This document shows positions 10,901 to 23,131 of a DNA stretch of 64,000 nt, piece by piece; positions within the stretch are counted from its first letter, which is position 1; every line of letters starts with the position of its first letter. Under the pieces are notes generated by a model, which saw only the letters and a list, made by a program, of their open reading frames with translations, had not been told where the DNA came from and ran no database searches. The position numbers were made by a program, and so were the translations under genes. This DNA is from Asterias amurensis (lineage: Eukaryota; Echinodermata; Asteroidea; Forcipulatida; Asteriidae). The stretch is taken from NCBI RefSeq assembly GCF_032118995.1, contig NC_092662.1, forward strand, positions 15,203,701 to 15,267,700. Reading direction: 5' to 3'.

Positions 10901-13900
10901 TTTTGCAAACAGTTATCGGATGTGTTCAGGCTGCGACCATTGAAAGACCTTGTCCATCTGTCACTAGCGGACAATCAGTTATGTGACTTGCCTCATCATA
11001 GACTCTTTGCAGTGTTCCATCTAAGATGTCTTCAAGTATTAGACAAACAAACAGTCACTCCAGATGAGAGGCAACAAGCAGATGAACGCTTTGAACAAGG
11101 TAAACAAAAAAGAAGGTTTAAACTAAGAGGTTTGTGGTAACACCATGTGAATATCTCTTTTGAGTAGCATAATGAATAAAACGCTGAGTGTTTACTCACC
11201 GGTTCTTTTCAGAACAACACTACTGAAAAGAGATCTTTACATGGTGGTACCACACACCTCTTTAAAATACATCCACCATGCAAAGTTTCAAATCCTCTTA
11301 GAATAAAACTAAGCAAAGAATGCCTAGTTAGTAATGTGGAGTACGCACGTGCATAAGCAAAAAATTCGCTGCTTACCCGTAAAATACGCTTGCTGTAAGC
11401 GCAGAATTCCCTGCTTCCAAAAGTGCAGGTACTTTACTTTGCCAATGAAAATAAGCCCTGTGTGCATGACCGCTCAGCCTCGAGATGCCATATCATAACC
11501 CTGACTTTCGTTCCTTATTTTATATTTTCAGAAGAAGTAGAGAATCTTGAAGTTCAGCTTGGAGAAGAAGAGAAGAAACTGAGAGCTCTACAAGAAGACC
11601 ATTCCAAGACGATGACAGAGCAGAAGCAATCTAACACTCTCATCTCGTCCCTGAAGTCTAGAAATAAGGACAACCAACAAACCATTAACGAGCTCCAGGG
11701 AGAACTTCAGGCCAAGACTGACCTGGTAAGGAACAAATGGATAAATGATGCAATCAAGCAAATAAGTCGTTTTGAATTTGTGTAGACATTTGAAAACAGC
11801 GTAGTCTATGCTTTAATATTGTTAAAACCCATGTTGATACCACATTTGGTTCAAAAGTTGTGAAAGTAGAAACACCAAGAGACGCAAGAGAACAAAACTG
11901 AGAAAAGGGGTTTAAAATACATGGACACATTTTCTTTAATGCTAAGTTGGACCCTTTTAAAAAAAATCTTTTTTTAAGTTTCAGCCCTGTTGGCCTATTT
12001 GAACTTGTTTCTTTATACTGATATTTTTTTTACAAACGTCGCTTTCAGTTTGATCAAATCACATATGAGACGGTGTTCTACATATTCTGAAGTTGTTTTT
12101 GCTTTTTTACTGTTGTCTTTTTTTCTTGGTTTTTCGAATGTGTGCTCCAGGGTCACCATTTATAATGGGCTTTTGTGCCTGTTTTGGGATTCCCATTATC
12201 ACCAAGTTGTATTTGGGTTTTTGAGAAATAAAGGTAATAATCTAAACTCAGCTAGACTTGAAACACCAAACAACCAATGGAGTTTTGTGTGGAGAAAGTG
12301 TGCAAGATACGGAATCCCAAGATACAACCTTTTGACCAAACTGAGTTTCTGTCTTATAAATGCACTCAACAATTTATTCAGAGTCAATTTTGAAAAGGCT
12401 ATTGACGACATCAATTTGATTGACTTTTAGCTAAAGCGCAAGACAGCCGAACTGAACAGAGCATGCGAGAAACAGTATCGTCTAGAGCAGGAACTGGCTT
12501 TCCAAAAGATAGACGCTAAGTTTGAGCCTTTGGATTTCTACCTTGAAGACGGTGATGAGGTAAGATGGGAGGACTAGGTTAAGTCTAACGTCACGCTAGT
12601 ATATTAATTAAAAGGCAGAGTGTACCTTTGGTAGTAACCCCACAAGTTAAATAAAAAATTTGTGTCATGACTGGGATTTGAACCCACACTCTGATGGACT
12701 AGACTGCTGGGCCATGACATGCATGCATTTAACATTCCTATTATTATTAATAACAATTATTAAGAGTCTGAAATCTCATTCTAATAATATTAACAAGTAG
12801 TGCTTCTTACAGTAACCGTACATCAACCGTTTGAATGCGCTACACATTAGTGCCCTTGTCATTGGGCCAAAGCATTCCTTTTAATCTATCTACCCATTCG
12901 TACCCTTGTGTAAAGAGAAACAATATTTGCTCAAGGACACAAGTGTCACGATCGGGACCCAAACTAACACTCCGATGACTAAACCACCAGAACTTGAATT
13001 CGATGCTCTTATCAACTCGGCCATGAAACTCTGCATTACATATTTCAATTTCAGATGGACGCAGGCACTGAAGAAAGCCCTTACATCGGCAAGGCAGGCT
13101 ACAGACGCAATGAGCTTGCTCGTCAGCAATTCATAACCCCTAAGCGCCAGACGATAGGAGAATCTCACCAACAAGGGCAGGATTCTACTGACAGCTCCAT
13201 GGCGCATCTCAACCCAGACACTCAGAAAGAAATGCAGAGGTTACTGCAAGATCGCCTGAATGATAAACAACGCCAGATTGCGGCAGGTACATGTAGATTC
13301 CGGTTCTTCCTTTAACTTTACACAACAGTGATCATTATTCTTTAGAAAGATTGCTCAATTACATACATACATACATACAAAAATGTTTTATATACCGCCA
13401 TTTCATAAAGACCACAGCGGTTTGTGATGAAACAGAAACAAATAAACGAAGAGACAAAATGCAAGTTAAACCAAACAGCAAAACAATCATTGTTGGAACA
13501 GGTGTGATTTCAGATGCTTCTTGAAAATATGAAGTGAATCAACAGAGCGCAGAGATGGGGGGGGGGGACTATTCCAAAGTTTAGGAGCGGCAAAAGAGAA
13601 GGATTTGTCATTTGCTGAAGCAAGAGATCTGTGGGTTATTTACCTGATTACAGAGTTAATCAGACAAAATGCAGGTTAAAACCAAACAGCAAAACAATCA
13701 TTGTGGGAACAGGTGTGATTTCAGATGCTTCTTGAAAATATGAAGTGAATCAACAGAGCACAGAGATGGGGGGGGGGGACTATTCCAAAGTTTAGGGGCG
13801 GCAAAAGAGAAGGATTTGTCAGCAGCTGAAGCAAGAGATCTGTGGGTTATTTACCTGATTACAGAGTTAATCAGTCGCCTGATGGTGACTAGTAAGCAAG

Positions 13901-16900
13901 TTGAAATGTTTAGACTAAAATGTGAACTCAGTGAAAGTAATAACGAGAAGTCCCCTTGACCCACGAGGGATAGCGAGAAGTCCCCTTGACCCACGAGGGA
14001 TAGCGAGAAGTCCCCTTGACCCACGAGGGATAGCGAGAAGTCCCCTTGACCCACGAGGGATAGCGAGAAGTCCCCTTGACCCACGAGGGATAGCGAGAAG
14101 TCCCCTTGACCCACGAGGGATAGCGAGAAGTCCCCTTGACCCACGAGGGATAACAGAAGTCTGTGTAGTGTAGAGGAGATGCTTATAGTGAGCCATGTAT
14201 AAATCCGAGGCTTGCTTTCCAGTAGATAGCGATCTAAGTTTCCGCGGTGTGTAAACAAACGTAACAAAAATCCTTGTCCCTGGCGTACTTATCCGCTGGT
14301 TGTCCTGGACTATTTTTGACCAATCCTTTGGTTCTCTAAAAGAAACATTTGTAACTTTCCTCTTCACAGCTCAAGATAAGCTGGGTCACTTGCAAGACCA
14401 GATTGATCATGCTGAGAAAACTCTCAACGATACTCATGATGAGATGCAAAGACTGTCTGCTGAAACCCCACATAGGCCGGTAAGTATTAAGAAGGCTGGG
14501 ATAACATGGTTACTTCTTATTTATTTTGCGTCATCCAAAATTTCATAGATTTCAAGAAATAGTTTAGGATAATACCACAGAGTAACATTAACAGAACTAG
14601 AGGAAGCACACGCAGTTACACACATCGTTGCGTCAGTGCAAAAATGTTGTATCTTGTTTTAAAAAGAAATCATATCTCAAAATAATTGTTAGCATAACAA
14701 CTTAAAAAACTTGGTAAAAAGTAATGAATAGCTATTGATGGTATAAAACATTGTTAGAAATGGCTCCCCCTTTCGTTTTGAGAAAGAGGTAATTTCTCAC
14801 TCAAATGAAGCCTTCTATTAGGCATCTGAAAGCACACACATTTTTGGGTGTTTTTTCTTTCATTATTTTCTTGTAACCTCGACGACCAATTGAGTCCAAA
14901 TTTTCACAGGTTTGTTATTTTGTGCATATGTTCGAGATACATTAAGTGAGAATACTGGTGTTTGACAATTAACAAAGGTGTCCAGTGCTTTAAGGCAAGA
15001 AAGTAATTCATATGTACTAAGTTTATAAATGGATTATTATTTTCATCTGTAGTTGTCGGAGACTGAGAAGCAAGAGATGAAACGTGAGTTGTGGAACAGA
15101 CTCCAAGCCGTCAATGATCTTAGACAGAGAGTGGCCGAGTTGGAGGCAGCCATGGGAGATACTCTCGATATCATCCAAGATAGAGATCAAGAAATGGAAC
15201 GATTGAGGGAACGACAACCGGATCGTAAACACCCAGAATATGTGAGTAATTTGGTAAATACGTTCAGGAAGTGAATAATAGATTACTCATGAGTAGCTAT
15301 GTGAGTAATTGAGTGATTACTAGCTTCCTCACTAGTAGCTTTGTGAGTAACTCAGAGACTCAGAGACTTGGTAGATTACTCACTAGAAGCTATGGAAGTA
15401 ACAGTTACTATTAGATTTCCCGTGAGTAGTTTTGTGGGTAACTGTGTGAACAATGGATAACTCACAAGTAACTATGGGAGGTACTACTAGATTTCTCCTG
15501 AGTAGCTATGTGAGTAGTTGAGTAACCACTAGATTACTCACAAGTAGCTATGTGAATAACAGTAACTGATTGATTACTCATGCGTAACTATATGATAGTC
15601 TGAGTGCCTACTGTTACCTACTAGCTTACTCACGAGTAGCTTTGTGAGTAACTCAATGAATGCTAGATTAAGTAGCTATTTGAGTAACTGAGTGAGTACT
15701 AGAACACTCACGAGTAGCTATTTGAGTAACTCAATGACAACTAGATTACTTGTGAGTAAGTTTGGATCTTATGTTTTATCTTCTCAGGCAGAGGCAGCGA
15801 CTGAGATGGCTAATAAGGAGCAGGAGGCAACCGATGCGGGGGACAAGTATCGAGATCTGCAGCGAGAGCTTGAGGAGGTAGTTGCCCTCTTGGCTGATGA
15901 GATGGATAAAATGAATCGAGTCAAGCAGCAGATGGCTCAAGGTTTGTCTAGTATTGCCTTGTCTGAAATAAAAGAGTAATTTTTTTAAAAGAAATATTTA
16001 ACAATTATTAATAGCTAAGATGGAGTTTATAAAAACATGACAATAAAACCATCCAGAACGCCCCAGATTGCATGCAGAGTAGGTCTTTTTAAATCATAGA
16101 TAGAAGTATGTAAGCAGGCTTCGCGCATGCAACCTTTCAAGACCGATGCGTTTTAATTATACTTTATGCATCCCTTAAGTCAACTGTTTGGAAAAGGAGT
16201 TACATGTAGATAACAGGTGTGAGTTGCCACAGGAAAAGCACGTTTTATTTTTTCCTCTTTCTTTAATGGAGTCTCCAATTATGTTAAAGGCGTGACAGGA
16301 CAGTCTTCCAAAAAATCACACAAATCTGTTCCCTCATCCCCAGAAAAAGTTGAGCTCAACAATGACCTGAAAGATGAACTTGAAGATACCATCTCAGGAC
16401 TGACAGACTACATGCAGCAGGCTCAGCGCAAAGCAGCAGAACAGGACCGTAAGAATCAGACTCTACTAAAGGAGCGAGATCAACTCCTACGTCGGCTTCG
16501 TCAGCTGGAGGAAGAGCAAGGAGGACGGAAGGATGGAAGGGGACTGATGCATGACTTTGAAGACTTGGAAGAAATGCAGAGAGTAAGATGTTCTTTGATG
16601 TCAAATACTCATATGTGACAGAAATTTGTTTAAAGACACTGGACTCATTTTGTAATTGTCAAAGACCAGTAGTCTCACAGTATCCCAACATATGCATAAA
16701 GTAACAAACCTGTGAAAATTTTGGCTCAATTGGTAGTTGAAGTTGCAAAAAAATGATGAAAGAAAAAACACCCTTGTTGTACAAGTTAGTGTGCTTTCAG
16801 ATAGGAATAAAAGGCTTCTGGCCAGAAGAGAAATTACCTCTTTCTCAAAAACTATGTTACTTCAGAGGGAGTCGTTTCTCACATTGTTTTATACTATCAA

Positions 16901-19900
16901 CAGCTCTCCGTTGCACAATACCAAGTAAGTTTTTATGCTCATAGATATTTTGAGTAATTGCTAAACGGGAACAGCTTCAGTGTTTTCTAACGACTTTTTT
17001 TGTTGGGAGGGTGGTATGATGATCCAAACAGTATTATAATACATAACCTTTCGCGGAAGAGGATGATTCAGGTGTTTCGATTTAGTCTCCATTGATGCAT
17101 GCAACACATGAACTGTTTACCGGGCTGTTTACTGTATTCACAGCCGGCTGGTCCGTGCCGGTTGATCACAATGAAGCGGTTTGGCGATCAGTGATCATGG
17201 GAACACTGCTACTCGTTTGGTTGAGCATGAACGGAATTTGTAACTTCGCAGGGATTAAAGTTTCAGTCATCCTTGATTTTTCACTTTTTGGGAGGGCAGT
17301 AAATTTGTTTTGGCATTCCAAAATTCACAAGTCGAGAACACTGATCTGCTGTGTATGTGTATTTTTTTCTGATCACATTTTAAAACTCTAATTTTGATCT
17401 TTTTGTCTCGACTCATAGAAATTAGGAGAAGCTGAAGCAGCTCTGAAAGCTGCCGCGGCGGAAAAGGATCAACTAAAACGATCCTTGCAAGCTGAGATGG
17501 AAGCTGAGCAAGATAAAGAGAATGAGAGACAAAGAGTGGCTGGAGACGAGGCTAGCAAGATGAACAGCGCCCTTCAGAGGCAGAAGAAACAGGCGCAGGT
17601 AAACGGACATTTAAATTCAGTTTATGCACAGAAACAAAAGTGTATGAGCTTTTCAGCAAGTGATCCTTGAAAATGCAAAAGTTTGTGAATGTATATTATT
17701 ATATCAAGCAAAATGCCATTTAGCGGGAGAATGACTTTGACTGGATGATCTTCCTGTCATCCAAGTCAACAAGTTTGTGAATGTTTTTTATTATATCGAG
17801 CAATATGCCTTTGATAAAGTGGGAGAGAATTAACTCATTTTTAAATTGTTGACTTTGAATAATTTTGGAATTCTCTTTTGTGTTTATATTTAGGCTGAAA
17901 TGGATGCGTTGAAACGCCGGCTGGAATCCCAGCGCAGACAGATAGAGGCATTGAAGCAATCACCTGATCAATCACATGACCCACAAGAAAATGAGTTATT
18001 AGCCAGTCAACTCCAGGCTCTTCAGGTAACGGATTTTCTGAATCTTTGGTCGCATTCAACTATGGTATTGATGTCGTGTCTTGGCCGAGTGGTCTAGATC
18101 ACTGGACCCAAGCTCATGTGTTGTCAGCAGGAGTTTGAATCCTGGTCATGCCCTTGAGCAAGGCACTTAACCATAATTGCTTCTTATATAGTCAAAAGGT
18201 AGTGTATTCTGCTCTACCAGCCAGGCTCCAAGTGGATGATAACCATGTCCTTAACCCCTTGAAGACGGAAGGTGGCTATGCCCGCTAATCTGGATCAGGA
18301 GTGTTGTGGACTGTGTATGTGGTCAGCCGTGGAATGCAGTCTGTGGCCGGTACAGCTGTGGGGAAACAGAGACTGCTATGCAGTCATGCGTGTAAGCTGT
18401 GCATTGAGGCCTGATAATACCTGCATTAAGGGTTTAATACAGACTGTGAAGTTTTTTTGTTTTTTTTAAATATTTTTTATGTATGCAAGTTCGCCCAAAA
18501 CAAGGCTAAAAGCCACTCTAGGTAAAGGGCTACAAGGAAGAAAACATTGAATGCAAAAACTCAGTGGAGCTGAAGGTAGGAATTGATATTCCTCTTAAAA
18601 GATGGCAGATCATAGGATGAATGGGAAACATGCACCAGGCAAGGAGTGAACCCTGTTTCAGCACCCAGGAGTAGGTGGCAACATGCCCCTGGTGGCAGTT
18701 GATTTGGGTTGACGGCCCAAATTAGTGTAGTGAAGTGTAGCTTTCGCCTTGAAGTGGCCGTTCGACCTTGTTATGTTAAGCGATATCTTGTAAAAATTCA
18801 AATCATTTCCGAACATTTTGTGTGTAGGACGAAAGAGATTCCTTAGAGAATGAACTCCGCAACCAGCAAGAGCAGATGCAAGATGCTCTCAACGCCACCC
18901 TGCATCCCGAAGACGTCGTCCACCGCATCAATGAGATGAGGAGACATCTTGAGGATGGGCGTGGTCGGATGAGACCACAAGATGGAGATGATACTTTGGG
19001 GAAATCTTTGGGTGATGTGGAGGAGATGATGAGGAGGAAGATGAAAGAGGAAGAGGGAGAGAAGGAGGCGGCCAGAAGGAAACAACAAAAGGTATGAAGA
19101 ATCAGTATGGGAAAGCTTCATTAAGGAAAGACGCTAGAATACAACATCCTTTTCATATGACAACTCACACCTGTTACCTGCATGTAATTTCTTTTCCTAA
19201 ATATGTAATTTGTTTGTTTTTCTTATGAAGGCTGAGAAGGAAGCTGATGCTCTGAGGAAGCAAGTCGCTGCATTGAAGAACCATCTTGATCAAGCTCTGA
19301 ATCAACTGGATAGGCAGTCACCAGAGTCTGTACAACAAGTAAGTAGTTGATTTAGTTTAGACAAATTGACCAAATATATCTTGAGAAATCAAAAAAGAAA
19401 AACAGTAGGCCTTTCTCTCTGCACTTTAGATTTTCTGTTTTTTTTAACACCAGCAGTAGGCTTGTTGCTCAGGAGCACCTGGGCCCAATTTCATAGAGCT
19501 GCTTAGCATACAAATTTGCTTAGCATGAAATTGCTTCTTTGATAAAAACAGGATTACCAACCAAATTTCCACGTGATTTTCAGCATAAGCAAACAACAGT
19601 TGAACACCAGTCACAAGCAATATGCAACAAATGGAAATTTGGTTGGTAATCCTGTTTTTATCAAGGAAGAAATTTCATGCTAAGCAAATTTTTGTGCTCA
19701 GCAGCTCTATGAAATTGGGCCCTGCTTTGGGGAAGTGGATTCCAGTGTGAATGTTTACAATGACTGTACTGATAACAGCTAATAAGAGTCACTGTGAAAC
19801 CAGTGAGCAGAATCACATAGACAGGACCACAGTAAAATTCAGAGATTTTGGCTATTGGGAAATTCACGTATTGTTTCTCTTATTGTAGGAGATGAGAGAT

Positions 19901-22900
19901 AGAAGGAGACAGCTTGATAGTGAGGAGGATGAAAGAGCCAGGAGGAGAGATGAGGAAGCAACGAGGCAGGAAGAGGATGATATGATGGAAGATATGAGAG
20001 ATGAGGTGAAGAGGTTACAAGAACAACTCAGGCAGAAACCACCATCTTACCATGAACAGGTAAACAGATAGAGTCTCAAAAAACTTGCTTTATTCAAACC
20101 AGTCCTTGTCAAATCTAACCCTCAACGATATAGAGTAAACTGTAAGATGTTTTGTTTGTTCTTTTATTTCTAGACCAGGGGCGTGTTACATCCAAGACAG
20201 GACCCTCATACCATGGCTGAGTTGCAGCAGCTGGAAGCGGCTCTAGCTCAAGCTCAAAGACAGATGAGAGATAACGACCAGCTAGCTGCAGATGAGGTGA
20301 GTAGGTTGACATCTAGGGATGGCGTGTCAAGGCTGATTGCCAACTAGGGGATCACTTTAAAGACGTTATATACTTTCGGTACAGAACAAAAAAAAGTTCC
20401 CAGATTTAGAAATAACTTACAGGGTTTACAGAAGGTAATGGTGAAAGACTTCTCTTGAAATATTATTCCATGAAATGCTTTACTTTTGAGAAAACATTAA
20501 AACAATATCAATTCTCGCCACGAAATTATTTTGAACACATGTCATGACACGAGGAAACATGTGGAAACAAGGGTGGGTTTTCCTGTTATTTTCTCCCGAC
20601 TCAGATGACCGATTGATCCTAAATTTTCACAGGTTTTTTATTTTTTATATACAAGTTGTGATACACGAAGTGTGGGCCTTGGACAATACTGTTTACCGAA
20701 AGTGTCCAATGGCTTTAAGGGGATGCAACTTTTTATAATAGTCGCATCCCTTTAAGGTGATTATCCCCTAGCTGGCGCTTCCCAGGTTGTATCGTAATTT
20801 TGGTGTGATCCCTGACTGCACAACAGTTGTATGGCTTATGAATGGCACCCGAACAAAGATATTGACAAAATAGGGAAAGCAAAAGTCATGTCCTCAAGTG
20901 ACTTTTTTCAAATGTTTTCCATGTTAACTGAGACAAAACCGATTTTCTGTTTCATATTATTAGTTCAGACACCTGTTCAAGAAAAAATTGTGTCAAAAAC
21001 TTAACAATATGAACAATGTCTGCTGCCCCCGATTTCACGAAACTCATCGCAAGTAGCGACGCATCGAAGGGTTTGCGATGCGTCGCAGACCTAAGACACG
21101 TCGCGGCTGCGACGAGTTCCACAATACATTTCACCAAACACGTCGTAAGCGCGACGAGTCGCAATACAAACTATTTTCTCTCTTAATAAAAACAACCCTT
21201 TGGACGAGGATGAACTGCTAAAGTTCTGCGGCTGTTTAATGTTATGTACAACTTGGTCATGAAAAAGTCGTGTATTATAGTTCATTAAAGATGGCAGACA
21301 CCGTTTCGGGCTACTGTTTAGGTTTGGGGTTTTTTGGTTGGTTTATAATTATTGATTTGTTTAGTTGTTTCAGTTTATGTGTGTTCGTTTGTTATGCGTG
21401 TGTTTGTTTTCTTTTCTTACCCGAACTTTTTTTTTTTGGGGGGGGGAGGGTAAATTTCCATTTGTTGTCTTAGTGTCTTCCCGATTGGTTCACGGAAGTT
21501 ACGTGTGGTAATTGTTATGTCCTTTCATGCATTTTGTGCGTAAACAAATGAAACATAGCATTGTTACGACGACCCTATGGGTCGTCGTAACTTACGACGT
21601 GTTCTTCCTCGTTGTCAAGGAACTTGCGACGTATCCAACGCATCGTAACTTTGATGAAATCGATTTCATACACATCGCAACTTACGACATGTAACCGGTC
21701 GCAACTTGCACTTGCGACGCATCGCAGCGCTTCGTGAAATCGGGGGCTGGTATGGTGATGATTATATAGATATAAATGGTCTCTAAACGGTTATTTTGGG
21801 TCGAGGCTGGCAAAGCACACCTTATAATAATCATTCTTTTCTCATCAGCTCACCAGAGCGGAAGCCGAGATGCAACACCTACAAGATGAGCTTAATCGTC
21901 AGATGAGGCAGGCTAGAGAGAGAGAGAGGGATGCGGAGAGATTACTGGAAGATCAGAGGAGAGAAGCAGAGAGACAAACACTGAGAGCTGTTGCTCAGGT
22001 TGGTACATCAAAAATAAGAATTAAGAACTCACTCAGGGGTAGTGAAGTTATAAACGAGAAGTCCCCTCGATCCACTAAGCAAAAGTAGTAGTCCTGGGAT
22101 CAATTACACAAAGATAGTCCTAACTTAAAGGAACACGTTGCCTTGGATCGGACGAGTTGGTCAAAACAAAAGCGTTTGTAACCGTTTTTTATATAATGCA
22201 TATGGTTGGAAAGACGTTTTAAAAGTAGAATACAATGATCCACACAAGTTTGCCTCGAAATTGCATGGTTTTCCTTCTACTGTGCGAACCAACACGGTCG
22301 GCCATTTATGGGAGTCAAAATTTTGACCCCCATAAATGGCTGACGTGTTAGTCGATGAGGTAAAAGGAAAACCACGCAATTTTGAGGCATGTTTGTGTGG
22401 ATCATTGTATTCTACTTTTACAACATCTTTCTACCCATATGCATTTTATGAAAAACGGTTACAAACGCTTTTCAAAAACCATCTCAACCGATCCAAGGCA
22501 ACGTGTTCCTTTAAGACTAGTTCTAGGACTCTTTAGGAGTTATTAAAAACTTAAGGCTAGTCTGAGAAGTCTCCCGAATTCCAAAAATCTACTCGGCGGT
22601 AGTAGAGAAGTCTCCCAAATTAAAACAACTACTCTACGGTTGTAGAATATAAAGCAAGACAAGTTCTCAAATAAACATAATCTACCCAGCAAGTAGATAC
22701 ACATGGTGTTAATGCACACCAAATATTCATTCATACACATGTACATGTACCATGGGGTGTCGTGGCCAAGCAGTTAAGGGCTCCGAATTCAAGCTCTGCT
22801 GATTCTGTTCAGCAGAGTGTGAGTTCGAATCCCAGTCGTGACACTTGTGTCCCTGAGCAAGACACTTAACTATTATTGCTTCTCTCCACCCAGGGGTAAA

Positions 22901-23094
22901 TGGGTACCTGTGAGAGCAGAGATGGTTCTTGTGATTGATTTAGCCGAGTAGCGCATTTGTTGCACGAGGCTGTATACTCCCCAGGGAGCTGAGATGGTTT
23001 AAGGAGTGAATTAAGACCCAGTGACCAGGGGTAATAACTTGTAGCCCTTTGGGACACCCGTTCGGGAGTGAAAAAGCGCTATATAAAAACTCAA

Positions 23095-23131
<37 letters not shown>

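Larger units (their letters stand above)
8600..11099 (+). other. CNTRL: CNTRL exons 3-5: leucine-rich repeat domain
   Basis: Exons 8600..8733, 9633..9905 and 10913..11099. Exon 3 (VRYINDVMIKK...DDGKKIR) matches the human segment just before the LRRs. Exon 4 carries four or five SDS22-type repeats (LxxLxxLxLSxNxIxxIEGL). Exon 5 carries the capping repeat, with VLDKQTVTPDERQ matching the human cap. The domain has about 150 residues. Introns here contain the family A copy at 10235 and an S2 SINE. Confidence 0.95.
11532..13286 (+). other. CNTRL: CNTRL exons 6-8: onset of the coiled coil with family landmarks
   Basis: Exons 11532..11725, 12431..12559 and 13055..13286. Exon 7 reads RLEQELAFQKIDAKFEPLDF, almost identical to human centriolin. 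Exon 8 opens MDAGTEESPYIGKAGYRRNE, matching human DESPYIGKSRYKRN. These two blocks are the strongest evidence for orthology. Confidence 0.95.

Noticed and set aside
11990..12430. A 146-codon + strand ORF
   Set aside because: It is an open intron stretch ending at the acceptor of CNTRL exon 7, with AT-rich composition and no family match.
13945..14154. CRISPR-like look of the 30-bp repeat
   Set aside because: The units touch each other with no spacers, and the DNA is clearly eukaryotic.
13851..14367. Long minus-strand ORFs of 138 and 150 codons (SLVGQGDFS and PRGSRGLLA repeats)
   Set aside because: They are produced by the 30-bp minisatellite staying open in every frame; there is no splice or start support.
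22161..22536. ORFs such as those with [11 protein letters not shown] near 22161, 22336, 52311, 52477 and 10315
   Set aside because: The same peptides occur in each family A copy on both strands; they are repeat-encoded.
22754..22840. A tRNA-Leu gene at the head of the S1 SINE
   Set aside because: It continues into a SINE body with an ATT tail and recurs in many truncated copies.
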